64,000 bases of DNA, from NCBI GenBank assembly GCA_028583685.1, contig JAMXIF010000003.1, forward strand, positions 73,291,817 through 73,355,816, read 5' to 3'. Below are positions 54,623 to 64,000 of the stretch, one piece after another. The position numbers and the translations under genes were made by a program. A model generated the notes under the pieces. The model was not told the DNA's origin. It worked only from the letters and a program-made list of their open reading frames with translations, and did no database searches. The first letter of the stretch is position 1. Each line of letters begins with the position of its first letter. This DNA is from Petaurus breviceps papuanus. Lineage: Eukaryota > Chordata > Mammalia > Diprotodontia > Petauridae.

Positions 54623-55397
54623 GTTTCTTTTCTTTTCTTTTCTTTTCTTTTCTTTTCTTTTCTTTTCTTTTCTTTTCTTTTCTTTTCTTTTCTTTTCTTT
54701 TCTTTNNNNNNNNNNNNNNNNNNNNNNNNNNNNNNNNNNNNNNNNNNNNNNNNNNNNNNNNNNNNNNNNNNNNNNNNNNNNNNNNNNNNNNNNNNNNNNN
54801 NNNNNNNNNNNNNNNNNNNNNNNNNNNNNNNNNNNNNNNNNNNNNNNNNNNNNNNNNNNNNNNNNNNNNNNNNNNNNNNNNNNNNNNNNNNNNNNNNNNN
54901 NNNNNNNNNNNNNNNNNNNNNNNNNNNNNNNNNNNNNNNNNNNNNNNNNNNNNNNNNNNNNNNNNNNNNNNNNNNNNNNNNNNNNNNNNNNNNNNNNNNN
55001 NNNNNNNNNNNNNNNNNNNNNNNNNNNNNNNNNNNNNNNNNNNNNNNNNNNNNNNNNNNNNNNNNNNNNNNNNNNNNNNNNNNNNNNNNNNNNNNNNNNN
55101 NNNNNNNNNNNNNNNNNNNNNNNNNNNNNNNNNNNNNNNNNNNNNNNNNNNNNNNNNNNNNNNNNNNNNNNNNNNNNNNNNNNNNNNNNNNNNNNNNNNN
55201 NNNNNNNNNNNNNNNNNNNNNNNNNNNNNNNNNNNNNNNNNNNNNNNNNNNNNNNNNNNNNNNNNNNNNNNNNNNNNNNNNNNNNNNNNNNNNNNNNNNN
55301 NNNNNNNNNNNNNNNNNNNNNNNNNNNNNNNNNNNNNNNNNNNNNNNNNNNNNNNNNNNNNNNNNNNNNNNNNNNTCTTCTCTTCTCTTTTCTTTTT
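54623..55397. repeat. (TTTTC)n array containing an assembly gap
   Basis: Uninterrupted TTTTC units to 54705, then 670 N (54706-55375), then a short degenerate remnant. Gap size may be nominal. Apparent KEKKR open frames across it are artefacts. Confidence 0.95.
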
Positions 55398-56488
55398 ATT
55401 ACCCCCAACCCAGAAATTCTTTCCAAGTGTGGGTAACAGTGCCCTCTCACAAACATACTCAATATATGATGTTGATATCAGGAATGAGATATCTTTTATT
55501 TCTGCTTCCACAAAAACTACTTATGATTCAAAGGACTCAGAAGCCCATGGACTTTAAATGTAGAAATATAAAATACTAACACAGCCTATTAAATTCTTTA
55601 GGCTTCCCCAGAAGGTAAAAATCCGTTATGGGAATATTGAATGAATATTTCATATTCACTTCTTATATGAATTGTCTAAGAAACTCACAGAAGTATAATG
55701 GAGGATTGAGAAGGCCCAGGTTTTCTGGCCCCTGAAAACAGGATTTTAGTCCTTCAGTTGCAGAACTCTGTGATGCATCCCATAGCCTTCTCCAAAAAAC
55801 AAGTTTGTTAAGGAAATTTCCTTCTCAGAAGTCAGTCCCCTCTTCTTGAACTCAGAAACTCTTCAACTTGTGACTTTCAAACATGGAAATACTTATGAAG
55901 TATGTCCCAAGGCTGGAAATGTCCGTTCTCAAGATTATTAGTCTCTGACATGACTCAGGAAAGACAACAGAAAAAGCAGAAGGCAGCAAGGAACTGGAGG
56001 TCCAGAAATTTGAGCTTTAAGCTCTCCAGGGTGAGAATGGGCCACTCTTCATGTGCTTCTTTTGCTATTTTTCCAGAAGGATAAGGAGAAATACCTTCTC
56101 CCTTTCAATTCTATCACCCCTGTTTCATTCCAGCCTGGAAGTCCAAGAGAAGGACAGCACATAAGAGACAAGAGGGAAAAAGAATGATTAATTTTAAGCT
56201 TTCTCTGATGGAACATAGTAAAGATTGCTCCTCTGATCAGTCTGTCCCTCCTGACTCTGAGCTGTCAATTATCTTGGAGGCAGTTCCAGTCACTGGGACC
56301 AATCATAAGAATTCCCTGTGTGCCTCTCAACAAGGGTCTCAGACACATATCTGTTTCCATGGGAGGTGCCCCTTCTGGTGAAGATCTAATCCTATAGTCT
56401 AATCAAGTTGTTTGATGAGGCAGTATTCATCAAATTGATCATAGATTCTTCTGATTACCTCCATGACATCTTCATTCCAAAACATTTT
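55398..56488. other. Unassigned DNA
   Basis: No repeat recognised. It holds the right arm of the inverted duplication (56445-56485). On the minus strand 56408-56490 reads as about 25 open codons around FWNEDVMEVIRRIYDQFDEY; I do not recognise them. Confidence 0.35.
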
Positions 56489-56861
56489 AAAAATCACCTA
56501 CTATGTTGCAGCACTGTGCTGGATGTGGTGACAGGGAGGCCAAAATGAAATGATCCCTGCCCACAAGGAGATTATATTCTATTACATAGAAACAATAGCT
56601 GCATGTATAAACAAATAAAAATATGTACAAAATTATTTCCAAGGTCGAGTGCTTGCAACTAAGGCGACTGCAATAGTCTTCCTGTAGGAGTTGTCATTTG
56701 AGGAGAGATCTGAAAGAAACTAGGGTTTCTATACATTGGGAACGGTGTGGAGAATAAGGATGTTTAGCATGAGGCACAGCCTGTACAAAAGCATGGAGAT
56801 GAAGGAGAATATTATGGTCAGGGGATAGTAAGCAGGACGGTTATTTAGAACATGGAATTAT

Positions 56862-57090
56862 TTATAAATAATAATAATGATAACAATGGTTAATTTATGT
56901 AACACTTTGAGATTTGCAAAGTGTTATACATGTGTTAATTCAATTCTCATGACTACCTGTGAGGTAGGTAGTATTATTATCCCCATATTAAAGAGGAGAA
57001 AACTGAGACTGAGAGAAATTAAGTCATTTGCCCAGGGTCAGATAGTTATCTAAAGCAGGATGTCTGACTCCAAGTCTGACTGGGGCCAGT
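56862..57090 (-). mobile_element. MIR-type CORE-SINE in L2
   Basis: acactttgagatttgcaaag, ttattatccccatattaaag, gaaattaagtcatttgccca, gatgtctgactccaagtctg. Reversed MIR, near complete. Confidence 0.8.
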
Positions 57091-57351
57091 TTGTGAAAGG
57101 CTTCAAGGATCACACAGAGGGGTTTATATTTCACCCTAGAGGTAACAGCCTCTAAAGCTTTGTGAAGAGAGGAATGTCATGGCAAGACCTGTGCTTCAGA
57201 CATATCAAAGTGTCAATGTGTGGAGCATGGATTGGAGAGGGGATAGACTGGAGTCTGGGAGACCAATCAGGAGGCTATTGAAATAGTTTGAAGTCATAAA
57301 GGTCTGAAGTATCTTGGTGGTTGTGTGGGAGAAGAGCAAAAGACAGATGTC

Positions 57352-57408
57352 AGTCAGTCAGCAAGCATTTATTAAGAGCCTACTATGTGCTAAGTGCTGT
57401 GGAGGTAT
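57352..57408 (-). mobile_element. Short L2-type 3' end inside an L2 body
   Basis: agtcagtcagcaagcattta, ttaagagcctactatgtgct. A reversed L2 terminal sequence lies in the coding part of another L2, so it is a separate small insertion. Confidence 0.6.
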
Positions 57409-57799
57409 AATTGACAAGATTTGGTGACTGAATAGATAGGGAAGGGTGATGGAGTAAGATGACTCAGGTTGTGAATCAGGGTGACTGAAAGGATTGTGTT
57501 GACCTTGACAGGAAAAGAAGAGTTATGAAAATGGGAAGGTTTGGAGAGAACACTGATGAGTTTTGGTTTGGACGTTTTGCACACGAGATAATTATGAAGT
57601 ATCCAATTGGAAATTTTCATATGTCAATGTAGGTCTAGAGGTCAGGAGAGAGATTAATGCCGGATGTATGGATGTGGTAATTATCTGTATAGAAGTGAAA
57701 TTTAAACCATGTGGGAGATAATGAGACTGCCAAGACAGTTTAGAGAGCGACTAGAAGATGATCCAGGATAGAGCCCTGGGAGACACATATACATATAGG

Positions 57800-58215
57800 G
57801 TGCATTTATGTAGGCTATCCTTCAAGCTTCCTCATATATTAAAATTGTCTTATTTCTTTAAGGAAATTACTCATGTCACTTCTACCCTCCCCTCCCAAAA
57901 AAGCAAAAAAAAAAAAAAAGGCAAACAAAAAACCCCTAAAACAAACAGAGCCTTCCCTGATCCTACCAGCTGAAAGGGATCTCTTTGTCCACAAAATGTC
58001 TTATGGCAGTTGGTTCTTATAACATACAGGCTTAGACTTCTCCTTTGCCCTTATCACATTCTATCTGCCATAAAGCATAACACTCCCTTGTGTATGTGTC
58101 TTATCCCTTTCTATCCATCATTATATTAGAAGATCCTTGGGAACAGGGATTGTCATTTTTCATTTCCATAGCTTAGCACACAGTGGGTGCTTGTTAAGTA
58201 TTTGGTGAATGGAAC
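57800..58215 (+). mobile_element. L2 3' end
   Basis: cagagccttccctgatccta, ttagaagatccttgggaaca, cttagcacacagtgggtgct, tatttggtgaatg. The first 100 bases are weaker; an A-run at 57907 interrupts. Confidence 0.65.
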
Positions 58216-60245
58216 CGAATGGAAGCAAAGCTAATGGTTTTTGTGTATGAGTCTTATGTCACTATGTCTATAAATTTCTTAAAGACAAGGTATAGGTTAT
58301 AATATTTCTTTTCTATTTGTCACAATTCAGTTCAACAAATAAGTATGGAGCAACCACTTTATGCAAAGCAAGGTTCTGAGGAGGATCTATAGATAAATTA
58401 GACCATAGTCTTAATTCTTTGGGTCTTACAGCAGATTTTAACATAAAACAGTACTGAGAACACAGTGGATTAAAAAGTTGTTTGGAATGAATTCTCTAAG
58501 TTAGTTGTGCCTGAGATTCCCAGTGTACTGCAGACCTTAGTTTTGTAGATTGATGCTCTTTTCTATGAGGTTTAAATATTAACTATAAAAGGAAAACTGA
58601 CTCTTTGCTATTTCAAATGCAACCATGACTTCTAACTTCAAGGGTCATAAGCCAAATTTGACCTGAAATACATCCACATACTTACATATTTAGAGGAAGG
58701 AGATGAAGGAATATTAATTACTTTAGGAGTAAAAGTGACATTTCCACAAATCGATATATTTACATATTAAACAATTTAACACCTCCAAAACTGTTTTTAA
58801 TATTAACAAGAGAAAAAATGATCCCTAAAAAGGACTATGAAATTTGAGTAGACATAGTATATTAAATGTGGGAAATGATGAATAAAGACAACATTTACAT
58901 GGATTGGAACTTGAGAATAATTACTAATGCCACAATAACCAATATGTCGGTATTTTTTAATCAGCTACAACTAGTCTTTTTATTGTTTGGCAAATTAGCA
59001 TGATATAAACAGATGATTTAATTAAGACTGTTAAAATAGACAGTAAAAGAAGATAAAAATAGTTCCTCCAAAATTATTTAAGGTCTCCTTGAAAGCCTAG
59101 AGAAGTAGCCTTAAAAGTTTAATTCATTATTTCTAGCCTCAGGATGGGACATGTGTCAATAGCACTGGAAGAATCTTTTTGGCTCCAAAAGGCACTGAGA
59201 ATGTTACCCTGAGGCTATGCCATAGAACTTAATGTCTTCACAGCTCACAGAAAGAGGGGATTTCGCAATTTTATGATTGACTTGAATATTCTCAGCAGTC
59301 AAATTTAGCAGCCATACCTTCCACAACCCCCAAACCATTTTCAGATCTGATTTCTCTGGTTTGGTCATCTCTGGGGATCACATTGTCTGGATTTTTGTCA
59401 AGACTCCACATCCCTTTGTCTGTGCCGGCACAGCCTGAGCTACAGAGACAGGGACTCTTCAAAATTGTGGGAGTGATGAGTGGTTTCACCAGCTGGGAAA
59501 GAGGTAATGGTGAAAGAAAAGATAAGTAAGACATCTTGGATTAACCTTCTATTTAATTGTCACCTAAAGACCCTTTACATTTTGTCACTAAAGATAAGGG
59601 CAAGCAACAAGCAGTCTACTAACTTTCCCTTAGGTGTAGTGTCTCTGGTGTGGAAACTTTCAATGTGAGGGAGGTTTAGGGATGGGAGATGGAAAAACTA
59701 CCCAGCTGTCACAGCTAAAGTCTAAAAGTGGGCTATGCCACATGCTGATAACATTGGCAGAAATAAAGCAAATATACAACCACTTAGAGTACTTCATTCT
59801 TTCTGGGTCTGAGTTGCATTTCTATTTAGTATTTGAAAGACTAAGGGTCAGGTGTCTGTAGTTTTATAACCCATTATATTATAGAGCTTTCATATAATAA
59901 AGCTAGATAGGGTAGTAAAAATTCACTTTACCTAAACAGTTAATTTCTTGTCCTCATACCTAATCCTGATATAAGAGATTATTCTACTTCTGAAAATCTA
60001 CAGAGGAAAATCCGTAACTTCTCTTGGTGGCTTCTGGGAATATTTAACAACTTTGGCACTGATATAACCTAAATTCCATGTGCTCTTTTTTATCCAATCA
60101 GATATTTATTGAGTTTGAAACGTCTCCTGTATGTCCTACTATTCTTTTCTTGTTCCAGTTTGATAATCTCCAAAATACATAATTCAGACAACTCTTTCAT
60201 TACTATCCTCGGAAAGTATTCATTAATGCCCATTACTGCAGAGCC
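58216..60245. other. Unassigned AT-rich DNA
   Basis: About 2 kb without any repeat or gene I recognise. Open frames (for example 59292-59534 minus, 60109-60327) are short and lack motifs; the latter runs into a SINE. Confidence 0.35.
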
Positions 60246-60260
60246 TTTTACTAGATACTC

Positions 60261-60407
60261 TTTTTTTTTGGAAGGACAATTGAGATTAAGTGACTTGCCC
60301 AAGGTCACATGGCTAGTTTTATGTTAAGTGTCTGAGGCCTCATTTGAACTCAGGTTCTCCTGATTCCAGGACTGGTGCTCTATTCACTGCACCACCTAGC
60401 CACCCCC
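60261..60407 (-). mobile_element. WSINE1-type SINE
   Basis: tttttggaaggacaattgag, attaagtgacttgcccaagg, head ending caccacctagccaccccc. Imperfect target duplication around tttac/ta-gatactctt. Confidence 0.9.
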
Positions 60408-60670
60408 TTTAGACACTCTTTAAACCATGAGTCAACCAGACTGCTCTAAACCAGTTCCTGCTCTGAAGTACAATAGCACTACAAGCATGGAGAAGACAGA
60501 CAGATAAACTGGATATAAATTGATAATGCAATGGGTAGGGGTACTATGACTAGGGTTTCATTCCATTTAACAGTCAAGATCTTCCACATTATCTTAGTTT
60601 ATTTGGTTTAGATACAGAGGTAATAAAAGCAGAAACATTAATAGCATGTAACAGAGTGTATATTGCATTT
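60408..60670. other. Unassigned DNA
   Basis: Nothing recognised. Confidence 0.3.
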
Positions 60671-60742
60671 ATTACTTTTTTTTTGCTTTTTGGAGGGGGG
60701 AAGGCTGGGGGATTGGGGTTAAGTGACTTGTGCAAGGTCACC
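60671..60742 (-). mobile_element. WSINE fragment
   Basis: T-run, gctttttggaggggggaagg, ggttaagtgacttgtgcaag, then the match stops; the tRNA-like head is missing. Confidence 0.75.
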
Positions 60743-60914
60743 ATTTATTCCCTTGACCCAGCTTCTTCCATAGTTAGAAACTCCTATTAGAGTTGAAGTC
60801 CACCTGTCTCTTGCCTGTTAATAACAGCATGGGGTTGGGGATGAGACTGACCCCAGAAACCCAGTGTTTTGTTTTAATCTTGAACCCTGTGAAAGGGAAC
60901 TGGCTACTTTAACA
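60743..60914. other. Unassigned DNA
   Basis: Nothing recognised. Confidence 0.3.
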
Positions 60915-60915
60915 A

Positions 60916-61158
60916 AAAAAATTAATAATAGCTGACATTTATATAGCACCTACTATGTACCAGGCACCTTACAATTTGTATCTGGGAGGTAGGTGTTATT
61001 ATTATTATCCCCATTTTACAGATGAGGAAACAGAGGCAAAGAGAGGTCAAATGACATGCCCAGGGTCATATACCTAGTAAATATATGAGGTGGGATTTGA
61101 ACTCAGGTCTTTCTAACTCCAGGCACAGAGCTCCATCCACTGTGCCGCCTAACTGACA
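60916..61158 (-). mobile_element. MIR/THER1-type CORE-SINE
   Basis: tatagcacctactatgtacc, attatccccattttacagat, gaggaaacagaggcaaagag, ctgtgccgcctaactgac. Full-length, reversed. Confidence 0.85.
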
Positions 61159-61720
61159 ACAAATTATCCACCCCAAGATCTGAGAATTTTGTGTACATTT
61201 TCAGTAATTTTTTTTGGTGGTGATACTTGCATTGGAATGGTAGAATTCTGGAGCCATGAGTCCTAAGAAATTATATATCAGAATTTGGAGCTTTGATCTG
61301 CTTTGGCCTGTCCTTGTAATCCTAGGGATGAAAAGAACTCCCAGAGGCTAGGATGATCTGGTGAGTATCTAATACTGACCATGACAGGGCAACAGGAACA
61401 TTCCTGGTCCCCATTGTGTGCTCCTGAGTCCTTCTCTATTTCATCTTCAAAGTCAACTTGTAGTCATGCATCTGATATCACTGCCCTCTGTGTGCTGCCC
61501 ATTTCAGTCTGAGAGTCCAAGAGGGCAAATGAACCTATATCAGAATGTTAGTATGCAGGTAATGGGCCAATATCCCATCTTCCCAATGAAATACCTGGTA
61601 CCAAAAATAATATCTATATTATCCAAACATCAAAATGGAATGGGCAGTATGGTATAGGTCACAGGAGTGGGGAACCTGCAGAGGTCCTTGGGTGCAGCCT
61701 TTTGACTAAGTCCAAGTTGT
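61159..61720. other. Unassigned DNA
   Basis: No repeat or gene recognised; a 79-codon open frame at 61418-61657 has no motif. Confidence 0.35.
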
Positions 61721-61721
61721 T

Positions 61722-61880
61722 TTGTTTTTTGATCTTTTTGGAGAGGGGAAGGCATGGCAATTGGGGTTAAGTGACTTGCCTAAGGTCACACAGTAAGTGG
61801 TAAGTGTCTGAAGTCTTATTTGGACTCAGATCCTTCTGACTCCAGGGCTGGTGCTCTATTCACTATGCAACCTAGCTGCC
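61722..61880 (-). mobile_element. WSINE1-type SINE
   Basis: ctttttggagaggggaaggc, ggttaagtgacttgcctaag, head ending tgcaacctagctgcc. Target duplication agtccaagtt on both sides (61709-61718 and 61882-61891). Confidence 0.9.
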
Positions 61881-62034
61881 TGAGTCCAAGTTTTACAGAA
61901 CAAATCTTTTTATTAAGGGGATATGTTCTTTGAAGTTTGGATTCTGTCAAAAGGCTGCACTTGAGGACCTAGAGGACCACATGTGGCCTTGAGGCTGCAG
62001 ATTCCCCATCCCTGGAGAAGAACAGAGCATCAGA

Positions 62035-62195
62035 TTTGAAGTAAAAAATGTGGAGTTTTAACTCTGGTGCTAATAATTAATACCTATGTGATCTCAGACA
62101 AATCAATTATCTGGCCCTCAGTTTTTCTTGTCTGTGAAATGAGGAAGTTAGACTGACTGATTATTAAAGTGCTTTCTAGTTCTGAGTCCCTTGAG
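62035..62195 (+). mobile_element. MIR-like SINE
   Basis: agatttgaagtaaaaaatgt, tatgtgatctcagacaaatc, gtctgtgaaatgaggaagtt, gctttctagttctgagtcc. Confidence 0.6.
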
Positions 62196-62249
62196 ACCCA
62201 TATTCTTGAGCACTTTAGTACTTCAAAGACATATAATTTCATCCATGTG

Positions 62250-62292
62250 GTACTCAGTGGTACTTAATAAATGTTTATTGATTGATCAATTG
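62250..62292 (+). mobile_element. L2/MIR 3' terminus
   Basis: gtacttaataaatgtttatt followed by gattgatcaatt, an L2-type end. Confidence 0.5.
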
Positions 62293-62417
62293 CTTCTACT
62301 GACTCAGACAGCAATCCTTCTGTAACTTTGTAGATATCCTGCATCTTGAGCCCATCTGAACTTCTCTTGGCTAGTCTTCACATAATAGTCACACAATCCA
62401 TCATCAGGTATCAGAGA

Positions 62418-62672
62418 GATAGGTGGTACAGTGGACAGAATGCTAGGCCTGCAGTCAGAAAGATCTGAGTTAAAATTTGGCCTCAAACCCTTATTAGCTG
62501 TGTGACCTTAGACAAGTCACTTAGCCTTTGCTTGCCTCAGTTTACTCATCTGAAAAATTGGGATAATAATAGGACTTACTTTCCACAGTTGTGAGTATAA
62601 AAGGAGATATTTGTAAAGTGCTTTGCAAACCTTAAAGTACTATAAAATGCTAGTTGTTGTTGTTATTACTTG
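62418..62672 (+). mobile_element. Mar/MIR-type CORE-SINE
   Basis: gataggtggtacagtggaca head, gtgtgaccttagacaagtca, cagtttactcatctgaaaaa, gtaaagtgctttgcaaacct, tail gttgttgttgttatta. Confidence 0.85.
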
Positions 62673-63125
62673 TTGTAAAATTTTCCAGCTAGGTAGAACT
62701 GTCTGAGCTTTTGTTCTGTTTGTGTTTAAGAATCCAGCGGTTCTTTCATACTCTAATAAGGCATCAGGATGGAGCTTCCTTAGAGTCATCTTTCTCATAT
62801 AAATGCATTGTAGATAGTTGCAGTTTAGGCCTTGAGAGCCAGGATGGGGAACAAGGAGAATGACAATGGAAGGTACGTGACCTGATAGAAGAACCCAAAG
62901 AAGCTGGGGCCTCCTCTCTGATTAATCCATGATGGGTTTTCAGGGAAAAAAAAGCAGGATTTCAAGGGCTATTTGAATTATGGGATTGGGAGGTAGCTTG
63001 GGAATCTCCATGGGAAAAGCTTCCCAGATAATAGTCCCTTCCTAAATGATTTTTCTTTTTTCTGGAAAACTAGGCAGAAAAATTGTTTTGCCACAATAAA
63101 ACCCAAAGTGCCTCTTGATTTTCTG
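62673..63125. other. Unassigned DNA
   Basis: No repeat or gene recognised. Confidence 0.3.
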
Positions 63126-63129
63126 AGAA

Positions 63130-63350
63130 GGAAGCAAAATATAATGGACAGTACTGGATGTGGGCTGGATTCAAATCCTGCCTCTGACATCATGAGTAGC
63201 ATGGCATGGCCCTGTCAATCTTTGAACTATTTTTAGCTTCAGTTTCCTCATCTATAGAATGAAGATCATGACATCCAATAGTGCCTTCCTCAAAGGACTG
63301 TAGTGTGACTCCAATTAGAGAAAAAGCATCTAATGTACTGAAGTATTATA
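63130..63350 (+). mobile_element. MIR-type CORE-SINE
   Basis: gctggattcaaatcctgcct, gcttcagtttcctcatctat, gaatgaagatcatgacatcc, gcatctaatgtactgaagta. Diverged. Confidence 0.65.
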
Positions 63351-63590
63351 TGTGTCAGTAATTGATTTTTAAAAATTTATTTTATTTTCTATTCAGGGAA
63401 TGAAATAAGCATTTCCATAACACAGTACAACAAAAAAGATGCTTGAATATGAAAATGCAAGTCTGTCATGTACAAATTGCTATTCCTTCCAAATATACAT
63501 CAAAGTTATCATGCAAATTTAACTACTCATAATTATTAGTATATTAACTAATTAATAGTGCTATTAATACTAGTAATGGTATCTATAAGT
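63351..63590. other. Unassigned AT-rich DNA
   Basis: Nothing recognised; short ATTAATA-type repeats at 63525-63570. Confidence 0.3.
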
Positions 63591-63592
63591 TG

Positions 63593-63842
63593 AGGCAGCT
63601 AGGTGGTAAAGTATAGAGTACCGGGCCTGGAGTCAGGAAAACTCATCTTGCTGAGTTCTAATTTGGCTTCAGACCCTTACTAGCTGTGTGACCCTGGGCA
63701 AGTCACTTTACCCTGTTTGCCTCAGTTTCCTCATATGTAAAATGAGAAGGAAATGTCAAACCACTCCAGTATTTTTGCCAAGAAAACCGCAAAAGGGGTT
63801 GCGAAGAGTCCAATGTGTCTGAAATGACTGAACAATGGCAAA
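63593..63842 (+). mobile_element. Mar1-type CORE-SINE
   Basis: gaggcagctaggtggtaaag head, gtgtgaccctgggcaagtca, cagtttcctcatatgtaaaa, aaaccactccagtatttttg, ccaagaaaaccgcaaaaggg, tail with actgaacaatggcaa. Full length. Confidence 0.92.
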
Positions 63843-64000
63843 CTATTCACTGGTTTGCTTTCCTTTAATGCCAGGATAGAACTTAACTGTCATTTATTAG
63901 GTTGTATCCTATTCTTTGTAAGAGGGATGCCACTATAGTTTGCCACAAAGTATAGACTAGCTTTAGGAAAACCAAGGCCTTTGCAGACTGAGCTTTTAGA
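63843..64000. other. Unassigned DNA
   Basis: Nothing recognised to the window end. Confidence 0.3.

Larger units (their letters stand above)
56490..57785 (-). mobile_element. L2 LINE, long 3' part, with nested pieces
   Basis: From the reversed 3' end (caaaatgaaatgatccctgc) through ggaatgtcatggcaagacct, gaagtatccaattggaaatt, to gatccaggatagagccctgg (reversed GSxLGPxLF region). A MIR at 56862 and a short L2-end fragment at 57352 interrupt it. Confidence 0.75.

Noticed and set aside
54608-55511. Two 280-300 codon minus-strand open frames rich in KEKKR
   Set aside because: They run through 670 N and a (TTTTC)n array; the residues are the translated microsatellite.

Overview
This 64 kb window looks like intergenic or intronic DNA of a marsupial, most likely an Australian one. 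The dominant repeats are marsupial: tRNA-headed SINEs of the WSINE1 type (the box reading as ggggcagctaggtggcacag, or its complement), Mar1-type CORE-SINEs, half-L1 (HAL1) and related L1 elements, an RTE-clade LINE, and abundant L2, MIR and L3/CR1. I found no host protein-coding gene, no rRNA or tRNA gene and no CRISPR array. Nearly all open frames lie in transposons, microsatellites or unconserved unique DNA. All family calls come from reading the sequence and recalling family features; no database was searched.

Layout. 1-10 kb: an LTR fossil cut by the window edge, about 3.4 kb of unassigned DNA, three SINEs, a CR1/L3 copy split by a WSINE, and an old L1/HAL1 interrupted by an RTE LINE that itself carries two WSINEs. 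10-22 kb: a minus-strand CR1/L3 with a decayed reverse transcriptase, a second old L1/HAL1, a 1 kb L2, more CR1/L3, and two LTR fossils. 22-29 kb: two repeat-poor islands among MIR, Mar1 and WSINE copies and two LTR candidates. 29.3-34.5 kb: the best structured locus, a three-level nest. An old LTR is split by a complete HAL1, which is itself split by a small non-autonomous endogenous retrovirus with both LTRs. 35-40 kb: an L2 split by an internally deleted L1 derivative, then another L2 split by a second ERV-like insertion whose two ends do not match. 40-52 kb: long microsatellites, an L3/CR1 ORF1 fragment carrying a 77 bp mariner-type MITE, a long L2, a 3'-truncated L1 with two WSINEs, and further L2 copies. 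52-64 kb: mostly AT-rich unassigned DNA, an assembly gap inside a (TTTTC)n array, a 41 bp inverted duplication 2 kb apart, and scattered L2, MIR, Mar1 and WSINE copies.

How the parts relate. Nesting gives a relative clock. L2, L3/CR1 and MIR are the hosts and the oldest; L1/HAL1, RTE, LTR fossils and the MITE insert into them; WSINE1-type SINEs and the two small ERV-like elements are youngest. Several insertions have readable target-site duplications, including 5 bp for both ERV-like elements and 9-17 bp for SINEs and LINEs, so the boundaries are better supported than similarity alone would give.
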